A stretch of 64,000 bases of DNA. Origin: Prosapia bicincta (lineage: Eukaryota > Arthropoda > Insecta > Hemiptera > Cercopidae). The position numbers and the translations under genes are program-made. The stretch lies in contig JBAIZL010000008.1 in the NCBI GenBank assembly GCA_036971475.1, positions 31,881,712 through 31,945,711 on the forward strand, written 5' to 3'. The notes below the pieces were generated by a model, which did no database searches, was not told the origin of the DNA, and saw only the letters and a list, made by a program, of their open reading frames with translations. Below are positions 1 through 13,928 of this stretch, one piece after another (the first letter of the stretch is position 1; every line of letters starts with the position of its first letter).

Positions 1-1778
1 TGTGGGTCACAGAGACGATCACCGTGTCCATACGGCACTTGTGTCATAGTCTCGCTTTACGAGTGTGCTTGTACAGAGTGTTGTGGGTCACAGAGACGAT
101 CACCGTGCCCATACGGCACTTGTGTCATAGTCTCGCTGCACGAGTATGCTTGCACAGAGCTTTGTGGGTCACAGAGACGATCACCGTGCCCATACGGCAC
201 TTGTGTCATAGTCTCGCTGCACGAGTATGCTTGCACAGAGTGTTGTGTATCACAGAGATGATCACAGTGCCCATACGGCACTTGTGTCATAGTCTCGCTT
301 TACGAGTGTGCTAGCACAGTGTGTTGTGTTTCACAGACTCGATCACCGTGCCCATACGGCACTTGTGTCATAGTCTCGCTGAACGTGTATGCTTGCACAT
401 AGTGTTGTGTGTCACAGAGACGATCACAGTGCCCATACGGCACTTGTGTCATAGTCTCGCTTTACGAGTGTGCTTGCACAGAGTGCAGTGTGTCACCGAC
501 ACGATCACCGTGCCCATACGGCACTTGTGTCATAGTCTCGCTGCACGAGTATGCTTGCACAGAGCGTTGTGGGTCACAGAGACGATCACCGTGCCCATAC
601 GGCACTTGTGTCATAGTCTCGCTGCACGAGTATGCTTGCACAGAGCTTTGTGGGTCACAGAGACGATCACCGTGCCCATACGGCACTTGTGTCATAGTCT
701 CGCTGCACGAGTATGCTTGCACAGAGTGTTGTGTATCACAGAGATGATCACAGTGCCCATACGGCACTTGTGTCATAGTCTCGCTTTACGAGTGTGCTAG
801 CACAGTGTGTTGTGTGTCACAGACTCGATCACCGTGCCCATACGGCACTTGTGTCATAGTCTCGCTGAACGTGTATGCTTGCACATAGTGTTGTGTGTCA
901 CAGAGACGATCACAGTGCCTATACGGCACTTGTGTAATAGTCTCGCTTTACGAGTGTGCTTGCACAGAGTGCAGTGTGTCACCGACACGATCACCGTGCA
1001 AATACGGCACTTGTGTCATAGTCTCGCTGCACGAGTATGCTTGCACAGAGCGTTGTGGGTCACAGAGACGATCACCGTGCCCATACGGCACTTGTGTCAT
1101 AGTCTCGCTGCACGAGTATGCTTGCACAGAGCGTTGTGGGTCACAGAGACGATCACCGTGCCCATACGGCACTTATGTCATAGTCTCGCTGCACGAGTAT
1201 GCTTGCACAGAGCGTTGTGGGTCACAGAGACGATCACCGTGCCCATACGGCACTTGTGTCATAGTCTCGCTGCACGAGTATGCTTGCACAGAGCGTTGTG
1301 GGTCACAGAGACGATCACCGTGCCCATACGGCACTTGTGTCATAGTCTCGCTGCACGAGTATGCTTGCACAGAGTGTTGTGGGTCACAGAGACGATCACC
1401 GTGCCCATTCGGCACTTGTGTCATAGTCTCGCTGCACGAGTATGCTTGCACAGAGTGTTGTGGGTCACAGAGACGATCACCGTGCCCATACGGCACTTGT
1501 GTCATAGTCTCGCTTTACGAGTGTGCTTGTACAGAGTGTTGTGGGTCACAGAGACGATCACCGTGCCCATACGGCACTTGTGTCATAGTCTCGCTGCACG
1601 AGTATGCTTGCACAGAGCTTTGTGGGTCACAGAGACGATCACCGTGCCCATGCGGCACTTGTGTCATAGTCTCGCTGCACGAGTATGCTTGCACAGAGTG
1701 TTGTGTATCACAGAGATGATCACAGTGCCCATACGGCACTTGTGTCAGAGTCTCGCTTTACGAGTGTGCTAGCACAGT

Positions 1779-4694
1779 GTGTTGTGTGTCACAGACTCGA
1801 TCACCGTGCCCATACGGCACTTGTGTCATAGTCTCGCTGAACGTGTATGCTTGCACATAGTGTTGTGTGTCACAGAGACGATCACAGTGCCCATACGGCA
1901 CTTGTGTCATAGTCTCGCTTTACGAGTGTGCTTGCACAGAGTGCAGTGTGTCACCGACACGATCACCGTGCCCATACGGCACTTGTGTCATAGTCTCGCT
2001 GCACGAGTATGCTTGCACAGAGCGTTGTGGGTCACAGAGACGATCACCGTGCCCATACGGCACTTGTGTCATAGTCTCGCTGCACGAGTATGCTTACACA
2101 GAGCGTTGTGGGTCACAGAGACGATCACCGTGCCCATACGGCACTTATGTCATAGTCTCGCTGCACGAGTATGCTTGTACACAGTGTTGTGGGTCACAGA
2201 GACGATCACCGTGCCCATACGGCACTTGTGTCATAGTCTCGCTGCACGAGTATGCTTGCACAGAGCGTTGTGGGTCACAGAGACGATCACCGTGCCCATA
2301 CGGCACTTGTGTCATAGTCTCGCTGCACGAGTATGCTTGCACAGAGTGTTGTGGGTCACAGAGACGATCACCGTGCCCATTCGGCACTTGTGTCATAGTC
2401 TCGCTGCACGAGTATGCTTGCACAGAGTGTTGTGGGTCACAGAGACGATCACCGTGCCCATACGGCACTTGTGTCATAGTCTCGCTTTACGAGTGTGCTT
2501 GTACAGAGTGTTGTGGGTCACAGAGACGATCACCGTGCCCATACGGCACTTGTGTCATAGTCTCGCTGCACGAGTATGCTTGCACAGAGCTTTGTGGGTC
2601 ACAGAGACGATCACCGTGCCCGTACGGCACTTGTGTCATAGTCTCGCTGCACGAGTATGCTTGCACAGAGTGTTGTGTATCACAGAGATGATCACAGTGC
2701 CCATACGGCACTTGTGTCATAGTCTCGCTGCACGAGTATGCTTGCACAGAGTGTTGTGTGTCACAGAGACGATCACAGTGCCCATACGGCACTTGTGTCA
2801 TAGTCTCGCTCTACGAGTATGCTTGCACAGAGTGCTGTGTGTCACCGACACGATCACCGTGCCCATAAGGCACTTGTATCATAGTCTCGCTGCACGAGTA
2901 TGCTTGCACAGAGTGTTGTGTATCACAGAGATGATCACAGTGCCCATACGGCACTTGTGTCATGGTCTCGCTTTACGTGTGTGCTAGCACAGTGTGTTGT
3001 GTGTCACTAGACACGACACCGTGCCCATACGGCACTTGTGTCATAGTCTCGCTGAACGTGAATGCTAGCACAGTGTGTTGTGTGTCACAGACTCGATCAC
3101 CGTGCCCATACGGCACTTGTGTCATATTCTCGCTGAACGTGTATGCTTGCACAGAGTGTTGTGTGTCACAGAGACGATCACAGTGCCCATACGGCACTTG
3201 TGTCATAGTCTCGCTTTACGAGTGTGCTTGCACAGAGTGCAGTGTGTCAACGACACGATCACCGTGCCCATACGGCACTTGTGTCATAGTCTCGCTGCAC
3301 GAGTATGCTTGCACAGAGTGTTGTGGGTCACAGAGACGATCACCGTGCCCATACGGCACTTGTGTCATAGTCTCGCTTTACGAGTGTGCTTGTACAGAGT
3401 GTTGTGGGACACAGAGACGATCACCGTGCCCATACGGCACTTGTGTCATAGTCTCGCTGCACGAGTATGCTTGCACAGAGCTTTGTGGGTCACAGAGACG
3501 ATCACCGAGCCCATACGGCACTTGTGTCATAGTCTCGCTGAACGTGTATGCTTGCACATAGTGTTGTGTGTCACAGAGACGATCACAGTGCCCATACGGC
3601 ACTTGTGTCATAGTCTCGCTTTACGAGTGTGCTTGCACAGAGTGCAGTGTGTCACCGATACGATCACCGTGCCCATACGGCACTTGTGTCATAGTCTCGC
3701 TGCACGAGTATGCTTGCACAGAGCGTTGTGGGTCACAGAGACGATCACCGTGCCCATACGCCACTTGTGTCATAGTCTCGCTGCACGAGTATGCTTGCAC
3801 AGAGCGTTGTGGGTCACAGAGACGATCACCGTGCCCATACGGCACTTATGTCATAGTCTCGCTGCACGAGTATGCTTGCACAGAGTGTTGTGGGTCACAG
3901 AGACGATCACCGTGCCCATACGGCACTTGCTTCATAGTCTCGTTGCACGAGTATGCTTGCACAGAGCGTTGTGGGTCACAGAGACGATCACCGTGCCCAT
4001 ACGGCACTTGTGTCATAGTCTCGCTGCACGAGTATGCTTGCACAGAGCGTTGTGGGTCACAGAGACGATCACCGTGCCCATACGGCACTTATGTCATAGT
4101 CTCGCTGCACGAGTATGCTTGCACAGAGTGTTGTGGGTCACAGAGACGGTCACAGTCCCCATACGGCACTTGTGTCATAGTCTCGCTTTACGAGTGTGCT
4201 TGCACAGAGTGCAGTGTGTCACCGACACGATCACCGTGCCCATACGGCACTTGTGTCATAGTCTCGCTGCACGAGTATGCTTGCACAGAGCGTTGTGGGT
4301 CACAGAGACGATCACCGTGCCAATACGGCACTTATGTCATAGTCTCGCTGCACGAGTATGCTTGCACAGAGTGTTGTGGGTCACAGAGACGATCACCGTG
4401 CCCATACGGCACTTGTGTCATAGTCTCGCTTTACGAGTGTGCTTGTACAGAGTGTTGTGGGTCACAGAGACGATCACCGTGCCCATACGGCACTTGTGTC
4501 ATAGTCTCGCTGCACGAGTATGCTTGCACAGAGCTTTGTGGGTCACAGAGACGATCACCGTGCCCATACGGCACTTGTGTCATAGTCTCGCTGCACGAGT
4601 ATGCTTGCACAGAGTGTTGTGTATCACAGAGATGATCACAGTGCCCATACGGCACTTGTGTCAGAGTCTCGCTTTACGAGTGTGCTAGCACAGT
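1779..4694 (+). repeat. A1 HOR copy 1 (2,916 bp, 36 monomers)
   Basis: The copy opens with the 15-monomer block at 1,779-2,987 and ends just before the next block. Near 3,000-3,030 it contains a CACTAGACAC variant monomer that is still 81 bp. Its tail (about 3,100-4,690) matches the tail of copy 3 at an offset of 5,994 bp, including CTCGTTGC near 3,938 and the GACGGTCACAGTCCCC variant near 4,145. Confidence 0.85.
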
Positions 4695-7367
4695 GTGTTG
4701 TGTGTCACAGACTCGATCACCGTGCCCATACGGCACTTGTGTCATAGTCTCGCTGAACGTGTATGCTTGCACATAGTGTTGTGTGTCACAGAGACGATCA
4801 CAGTGCCCATACGGCACTTGTGTCATAGTCTCGCTTTACGAGTGTGCTTGCACAGAGTGCAGTGTGTCACCGACACGATCACCGTGCCCATACGGCACTT
4901 GTGTCATAGTCTCGCTGCACGAGTATGCTTGCACAGAGCGTTGTGGGTCACAGAGACGATCACCGTGCCCATACGGCACTTGTGTCATAGTCTCGCTGCA
5001 CGAGTATGCTTACACAGAGCGTTGTGGGTCACAGAGACGATCACCGTGCCCATACGGCACTTATGTCATAGTCTCGCTGCACGAGTATGCTTGTACACAG
5101 TGTTGTGGGTCACAGAGACGATCACCGTGCCCATACGGCACTTGTGTCATAGTCTCGCTGCACGAGTATGCTTGCACAGAGCGTTGTGGGTCACAGAGAC
5201 GATCACCGTGCCCATACGGCACTTGTGTCATAGTCTCGCTGCACGAGTATGCTTGCACAGAGTGTTGTGGGTCACAAAGACGATCACCGTGCCCATTCGG
5301 CACTTGTGTCATAGTCTCGCTGCACGAGTATGCTTGCACAGAGTGTTGTGGGTCACAGAGACGATCACCGTGCCCATACGGCACTTGTGTCATAGTCTCG
5401 CTTTACGAGTGTGCTTGTACAGAGTGTTGTGGGTCACAGAGACGATCACCGTGCCCATACGGCACTTGTGTCATAGTCTCGCTGCACGAGTATGCTTGCA
5501 CAGAGCTTTGTGGGTCACAGAGACGATCACCGTGCCCGTACGGCACTTGTGTCATAGTCTCGCTGCACGAGTATGCTTGCACAGAGTGTTGTGTATCACA
5601 GAGATGATCACAGTGCCCATACGGCACTTGTGTCATAGTCTCGCTGCACGAGTATGCTTGCACAGAGTGTTGTGTGTCACAGAGACGATCACAGTGCCCA
5701 TACGGCACTTGTGTCATAGTCTCGCTCTACGAGTATGCTTGCACAGAGTGCTGTGTGTCACCGACACGATCACCGTGCCCATAAGGCACTTGTATCATAG
5801 TCTCGCTGCACGAGTATGCTTGCACAGAGTGTTGTGTATCACAGAGATGATCACAGTGCCCATACGGCACTTGTGTCATGGTCTCGCTGAACGTGTATGC
5901 TAGCACAGTGTGTTGTGTGTCACAGACTCGATCACCGTGCCCATACGGCACTTGTGTCATATTCTCGCTGAACGGGTATTCTTGCACAGAGTGTTGTGTG
6001 TCACAGAGACGATCACAGTGCCCATACGGCACTTGTGTCATAGTCTCGCTGAACGTGTATGCTTGCACAGAGTGTTGTGTATCACAGAGATGATCACAGT
6101 GCCCATACGGCACTTGTGTCATAGTCTCGCTTTACGAGTGTGCTTGCACAGAGTGCAGTGTGTCAACGACACGATCACCGTGCCCATACGGCACTTGTGT
6201 AATAGTCTCGCTGCACGAGTATGCTTGCACAGAGCGTTGTGGGTCACAGAGACGATCACCGTGCCCATACGGCACTTATGTCATAGTCTCGCTGCACGAG
6301 TATGCTTGCACAGAGTGTTGTGGGTCACAGAGACGATCACCGTGCCCATACGGCACTTGTGTCATAGTCTCGCTGCACGAGAATGCTTGCACAGAGCGTT
6401 GTGGGTCACAGAGACGATCACCGTGCCCATACGGCACTTGTGTCATAGTCTCGCTTTACGAGTGTGCTTGTACAGAGTGTTGTGGGACACAGAGACGATC
6501 ACCGTGCCCATACGGCACTTGTGTCATAGTCTCGCTGCACGAGTATGCTTGCACAGAGCTTTGTGGGTCACAGAGACGATCACCGAGCCCATACGGCACT
6601 TGTGTCATAGTCTCGCTGAACGTGTATGCTTGCACATAGTGTTGTGTGTTACAGAGACGATCACAGTGCCCATACGGCACTTGTGTCATAGTCTCGCTTT
6701 ACGAGTGTGCTTGCACAGAGTGCAGTGTGTCACCGATACGATCACCGTGCCCATACGGCACTTGTGTCATAGTCTCGCTGCACGAGTATGCTTGCACAGA
6801 GCGTTGTGGGTCACAGAGACGATCACCGTGCCCATACGGCACTTGTGTCATAGTCTCGCTGCACGAGTATGCTTGCACAGAGCGTTGTGGGTCACAGAGA
6901 CGATCACCGTGCCCATACGGCACTTGTGTCATAGTCTCGCTGCACGAGTATGCTTGCACAGAGTGTTGTGGGTCACAGAGACGATCACCGTGCCCATTCG
7001 GCACTTGTGTCATAGTCTCGCTGCACGAGTATGCTTGCACAGAGTGTTGTGGGTCACAGAGACGATCACCGTGCCCATACGGCACTTGTGTCATAGTCTC
7101 GCTTTACGAGTGTGCTTGTACAGAGTGTTGTGGGTCACAGAGACGATCACCGTGCCCATACGGCACTTGTGTCATAGTCTCGCTGCACGAGTATGCTTGC
7201 ACAGAGCTTTGTGGGTCACAGAGACGATCACCGTGCCCATACGGAACTTGTGTCATAGTCTTGCTGCACGAGTATGCTTGCACAGAGTGTTGTGTATCAC
7301 AGAGATGATCACAGTGCCCATACGGCACTTGTGTCAGAGTCTCGCTTTACGAGTGTGCTAGCACAGT
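4695..7367 (+). repeat. A1 HOR copy 2 (2,673 bp, 33 monomers)
   Basis: This is the shortest of the A1 units. Its head shares a private GTCACAAAGACG change near 5,271 with copy 4 (near 11,265) that copies 1, 3 and 5 lack, so copies 2 and 4 are sisters. Near 5,880 it lacks the CACTAGACAC variant monomer present in copies 1, 3, 4 and 5. Confidence 0.85.
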
Positions 7368-10300
7368 GTGTTGTGTGTCACAGACTCGATCACCGTGCCC
7401 ATACGGCACTTGTGTCATAGTCTCGCTGAACGTGTATGCTTGCACATAGTGTTGTGTGTCACAGAGACGATCACAGTGCCCATACGGCACTTGTGTCATA
7501 GTCTCGCTTTACGAGTGTGCTTGCACAGAGTGCAGTGTGTCACCGACACGATCACCGTGCCCATACGGCACTTGTGTCATAGTCTCGCTGCACGAGTATG
7601 CTTGCACAGAGCGTTGTGGGTCACAGAGACGATCACCGTGCCCATACGGCACTTGTGTCATAGTCTCGCTGCACGAGTATGCTTACACAGAGCGTTGTGG
7701 GTCACAGAGACGATCACCGTGCCCATACGGCACTTATGTCATAGTCTCGCTGCACGAGTATGCTTGTACACAGTGTTGTGGGTCACAGAGACGATCACCG
7801 TGCCCATACGGCACTTGTGTCATAGTCTCGCTGCACGAGTATGCTTGCACAGAGCGTTGTGGGTCACAGAGACGATCACCGTGCCCATACGGCACTTGTG
7901 TCATAGTCTCGCTGCACGAGTATGCTTGCACAGAGTGTTGTGGGTCACAGAGACGATCACCGTGCCCATTCGGCACTTGTGTCATAGTCTCGCTGCACGA
8001 GTATGCTTGCACAGAGTGTTGTGGGTCACAGAGACGATCACCGTGCCCATACGGCACTTGTGTCATAGTCTCGCTTTACGAGTGTGCTTGTACAGAGTGT
8101 TGTGGATCACAGAGACGATCACCGTGCCCATACGGCACTTGTGTCATAGTCTCGCTGCACGAGTATGCTTGCACAGAGCTTTGTGGGTCACAGAGACGAT
8201 CACCGTGCCCGTACGGCACTTGTGTCATAGTCTCGCTGCACGAGTATGCTTGCACAGAGTGTTGTGTATCACAGAGATGATCACAGTGCCCATACGGCAC
8301 TTGTGTCATAGTCTCGCTGCACCAGTATGCTTGCACAGAGTGTTGTGTGTCACAGAGACGATCACAGTGCCCATACGGCACTTGTGTCATAGTCTCGCTC
8401 TACGAGTATGCTTGCACAGAGTGCTGTGTGTCACCGACACGATCACCGTGCCCATAAGGCACTTGTATCATAGTCTCGCTGCACGAGTATGCTTGCACAG
8501 AGTGTTGTGTATCACAGAGATGATCACAGTGCCCATACGGCACTTGTGTCATGGTCTCGCTTTACGTGTGTGCTAGCACAGTGTGTTGTGTGTCACTAGA
8601 CACGACACCGTGCCCATACGGCACTTGTGTCATAGTCTCGCTGAACGTGTATGCTAGCACAGTGTGTTGTGTGTCACAGACTCGATCACCGTGCCCATAC
8701 GGCACTTGTGTCATATTCTCGCTGAACGTGTATGCTTGCACAGAGTGTTGTGTGTCACAGAGACGATCACAGTGCCCATACGGCACTTGTGTCATAGTCT
8801 CGCTGAACGGGTATTCTTGCACAGAGTGTTGTGTGTCACAGAGACGATCACAGTGCCCATACGGCACTTGTGTCATAGTCTCGCTGAACGTGTATGCTTG
8901 CACAGAGTGTTGTGTATCACAGAGATGATCACAGTGCCCATACGGCACTTGTGTCATAGTCTCGCTTTACGAGTGTGCTAGCACAGTGTGTTGTGTGTCA
9001 CAGACTCGATCACCGTGCCCATACGGCACTTGTGTCATAGTCTCGCTGAACGTGTATGCTTGCACATAGTGTTGTGTGTCACAGAGACGATCACAGTGCC
9101 CATACGGCACTTGTGTCATAGTCTCGCTTTACGAGTGTGCTTGCACAGAGTGCAGTGTGTCAACGACACGATCACCGTGCCCATACGGCACTTGTGTAAT
9201 AGTCTCGCTGCACGAGTATGCTTGCACAGAGCGTTGTGGGTCACAGAGACGATCACCGTGCCCATACGGCACTTATGTCATAGTCTCGCTGCACGAGTAT
9301 GCTTGCACAGAGCGTTGTGGGTCACAGAGACGATCACCGTGCCCATACGGCACTTGTGTCATAGTCTCGCTTTACGAGTGTGCTTGTACAGAGTGTTGTG
9401 GGACACAGAGACGATCACCGTGCCCATACGGCACTTGTGTCATAGTCTCGCTGCACGAGTATGCTTGCACAGAGCTTTGTGGGTCACAGAGACGATCACC
9501 GAGCCTATACGGCACTTGTGTCATAGTCTCGCTGAACGTGTATGCTTGCACATAGTGTTGTGTGTCACAGAGACGATCACAGTGCCCATACGGCACTTGT
9601 GTCATAGTCTCGCTTTACGAGTGTGCTTGCACAGAGTGCAGTGTGTCACCGATACGATCACCGTGCCCATACGGCACTTGTGTCATAGTCTCGCTGCACG
9701 AGTATGCTTGCACAGAGCGTTGTGGGTCACAGAGACGATCACCGTGCCCATACGCCACTTGTGTCATAGTCTCGCTGCACGAGTATGCTTGCACAGAGCG
9801 TTGTGGGTCACAGAGACGATCACCGTGCCCATACGGCACTTATGTCATAGTCTCGCTGCACGAGTATGCTTGCACAGAGTGTTGTGGGTCACAGAGACGA
9901 TCACCGTGCCCATACGGCACTTGTGTCATAGTCTCGTTGCACGAGTATGCTTGCACAGAGCGTTGTGGGTCACAGAGACGATCACCGTGCCCATACGGCA
10001 CTTGTGTCATAGTCTCGCTGCACGAGTATGCTTGCACAGAGCGTTGTGGGTCACAGAGACGATCACCGTGCCCATACGGCACTTATGTCATAGTCTCGCT
10101 GCACGAGTATGCTTGCACAGAGTGTTGTGGGTCACAGAGACGGTCACAGTCCCCATACGGCACTTGTGTCATAGTCTCGCTTTACGAGTGTGCTTGCACA
10201 GAGTGCAGTGTGTCACCGACACGATCACCGTGCCCATACGGCACTTGTGTCATAGTCTCGCTGCACGAGTATGCTTGCACAGAGCGTTGTGGGTCACAGA

Positions 10301-10688
10301 GACGATCACCGTGCCAATACGGCACTTATGTCATAGTCTCGCTGCACGAGTATGCTTGCACAGAGTGTTGTGGGTCACAGAGACGATCACCGTGCCCATA
10401 CGGCACTTGTGTCATAGTCTCGCTTTACGAGTGTGCTTGTACAGAGTGTTGTGGGTCACAGAGACGATCACCGTGCCCATACGGCACTTGTGTCATAGTC
10501 TCGCTGCACGAGTATGCTTGCACAGAGCTTTGTGGGTCACAGAGACGATCACCGTGCCCATACGGCACTTGTGTCATAGTCTCGCTGCACGAGTATGCTT
10601 GCACAGAGTGTTGTGTATCACAGAGATGATCACAGTGCCCATACGGCACTTGTGTCAGAGTCTCGCTTTACGAGTGTGCTAGCACAGT
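7368..10688 (+). repeat. A1 HOR copy 3 (3,321 bp, 41 monomers)
   Basis: This is the longest A1 unit. Its second half repeats copy 1 at an offset of 5,994 bp (74 monomers), shown by CTCGTTGC near 9,932 and GACGGTCACAGTCCCC near 10,139. It carries the CACTAGACAC monomer near 8,594. Confidence 0.85.
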
Positions 10689-13600
10689 GTGTTGTGTGTC
10701 ACAGACTCGATCACCGTGCCCATACGGCACTTGTGTCATAGTCTCGCTGAACGTGTATGCTTGCACATAGTGTTGTGTGTCACAGAGACGATCACAGTGC
10801 CCATACGGCACTTGTGTCATAGTCTCGCTTTACGAGTGTGCTTGCACAGAGTGCAGTGTGTCACCGACACGATCACCGTGCCCATACGGCACTTGTGTCA
10901 TAGTCTCGCTGCACGAGTATGCTTGCACAGAGCGTTGTGGGTCACAGAGACGATCACCGTGCCCATACGGCACTTGTGTCATAGTCTCGCTGCACGAGTA
11001 TGCTTACACAGAGCGTTGTGGGTCACAGAGACGATCACCGTGCCCATACGGCACTTATGTCATAGTCTCGCTGCACGAGTATGCTTGTACACAGTGTTGT
11101 GGGTCACAGAGACGATCACCGTGCCCATACGGCACTTGTGTCATAGTCTCGCTGCACGAGTATGCTTGCACAGAGCGTTGTGGGTCACAGAGACGATCAC
11201 CGTGCCCATACGGCACTTGTGTCATAGTCTCGCTGCACGAGTATGCTTGCACAGAGTGTTGTGGGTCACAAAGACGATCACCGTGCCCATTCGGCACTTG
11301 TGTCATAGTCTCGCTGCACGAGTATGCTTGCACAGAGTGTTGTGGGTCACAGAGACGATCACCGTGCCCATACGGCACTTGTGTCATAGTCTCGCTTTAC
11401 GAGTGTGCTTGTACAGAGTGTTGTGGGTCACAGAGACGATCACCGTGCCCATACGGCACTTGTGTCATAGTCTCGCTGCACGAGTATGCTTGCACAGCGC
11501 TTTGTGGGTCACAGAGACGATCACCGTGCCCGTACGGCACTTGTGTCATAGTCTCGCTGCACGAGTATGCTTGCACAGAGTGTTGTGTATCACAGAGATG
11601 ATCACAGTGCCCATACGGCACTTGTGTCATAGTCTCGCTGCACGAGTATGCTTGCACAGAGTGTTGTGTGTCACAGAGACGATCACAGTGCCCATACGGC
11701 ACTTGTGTCATAGTCTCGCTCTACGAGTATGCTTGCACAGAGTGCTGTGTGTCACCGACACGATCACCGTGCTTATAAGGCACTTGTATCATAGTCTCGC
11801 TGCACGAGTATGCTTGCACAGAGTGTTGTGTATCACAGAGATGATCACAGTGCCCATACGGCACTTGTGTCATGGTCTCGCTTTACGTGTGTGCTAGCAC
11901 AGTGTGTTGTGTGTCACTAGACACGACACCGTGCCCATACGGCACTTGTGTCATAGTCTCGCTGAACGTGTATGCTAGCACAGTGTGTTGTGTGTCACAG
12001 ACTCGATCACCGTGCCCATACGGCACTTGTGTCATATTCTCGCTGAACGTGTATGCTTGCACAGAGTGTTGTGTGTCACAGAGACGATCACAGTGCCCAT
12101 ACGGCACTTGTGTCATAGTCTCGCTGAACGGGTATTCTTGCACAGAGTGTTGTGTGTCACAGAGACGATCACAGTGCCCATACGGCACTTGTGTCATAGT
12201 CTCGCTGAACGTGTATGCTTGCACAGAGTGTTGTGTATCACAGAGATGATCACAGTGCCCATACGGCACTTGTGTCATAGTCTCGCTTTACGAGTGTGCT
12301 TGCACAGAGTGCAGTGTGTCAACGACACGATCACCGTGCCCATACGGCACTTGTGTAATAGTCTCGCTGCACGAGTATGCTTGCACAGAGCGTTGTGGGT
12401 CACAGAGACGATCACCGTGCCCATACGGCACTTATGTCATAGTCTCGCTGCACGAGTATGCTTGCACAGAGTGTTGTGGGTCACAGAGACGATCACCGTG
12501 CCCATACGGCACTTGTGTCATAGTCTCGCTGCACGAGTATGCTTGCACAGAGCGTTGTGGGTCACAGAGACGATCACCGTGCCCATACGGCACTTGTGTC
12601 ATAGTCTCGCTTTACGAGTGTGCTTGTACAGAGTGTTGTGGGACACAGAGACGATCACCGTGCCCATACGGCACTTGTGTCATAGTCTCGCTGCACGAGT
12701 ATGCTTGCACAGAGCTTTGTGGGTCACAGAGACGATCACCGAGCCCATACGGCACTTGTGTCATAGTCTCGCTGAACGTGTATGCTTGCACATAGTGTTG
12801 TGTGTCACAGAGACGATCACCGAGCCCATACGGCACTTGTGTCATAGTCTCGCTGAACGTGTATGCTTGCACATAGTGTTGTGTGTCACAGAGACGATCA
12901 CCGTGCCCATACGGCACTTGTGTCATAGTCTCGCTGCACGAGTATGCTTGCACAGAGCGTTGTGGGTCACAGAGACGATCACCGTGCCCATACGCCACTT
13001 GTGTCATAGTCTCGCTGCACGAGTATGCTTGCACAGAGCGTTGTGGGTCACAGAGACGATCACCGTGCCCATACGGCACTTATGTCATAGTCTCGCTGCA
13101 CGAGTATGCTTGCACAGAGTGTTGTGGGTCACAGAGACGATCACCGTGCCCATACGGCACTTGTGTCATAGTCTCGTTGCACGAGTATGCTTGCACAGAG
13201 CGTTGTGGGTCACAGAGACGATCACCGTGCCCATACGGCACTTGTGTCATAGTCTCGCTGCACGAGTATGCTTGCACAGAGCGTTGTGGGTCACAGAGAC
13301 GATCACCGTGCCCATACGGCACTTATGTCATAGTCTCGCTGCACGAGTATGCTTGCACAGAGTGTTGTGGGTCACAGAGACGGTCACAGTCCCCATACGG
13401 CACTTGTGTCATAGTCTCGCTTTACGAGTGTGCTTGCACAGAGTGCAGTGTGTCACCGACACGATCACCGTGCCCATACGGCACTTGTGTCATAGTCTCG
13501 CTGCACGAGTATGCTTGCACAGAGCGTTGTGGGTCACAGAGACGATCACCGTGCCAATACGGCACTTATGTCATAGTCTCGCTGCACGAGTATGCTTGCA

Positions 13601-13928
13601 CAGAGTGTTGTGGGTCACAGAGACGATCACCGTGCCCATACGGCACTTATGTCATAGTCTCGCTTTACGAGTGTGCTTGTACAGAGTGTTGTGGGTCACA
13701 GAGACGATCACCGTGCCCATACGGCACTTGTGTCATAGTCTCGCTGCACGAGTATGCTTGCACAGAGCTTTGTGGGTCACAGAGACGATCACCGTGCCCA
13801 TACGGCACTTGTGTCATAGTCTCGCTGCACGAGTATGCTTGCACAGAGTGTTGTGTATCACAGAGATGATCACAGTGCCCATACGGCACTTGTGTCATAG
13901 TCTCGCTTTACGAGTGTGCTAGCACAGT
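10689..13928 (+). repeat. A1 HOR copy 4 (3,240 bp, 40 monomers)
   Basis: The head is the sister of copy 2, with the shared GTCACAAAGACG variant near 11,265. The tail from about 12,066 matches about 5,910 in copy 2 at an offset of 6,156 bp, two monomers more than the 5,994-bp offset of the head. Near 12,780-12,900 a monomer ending in GCACATAG is duplicated locally. Confidence 0.85.
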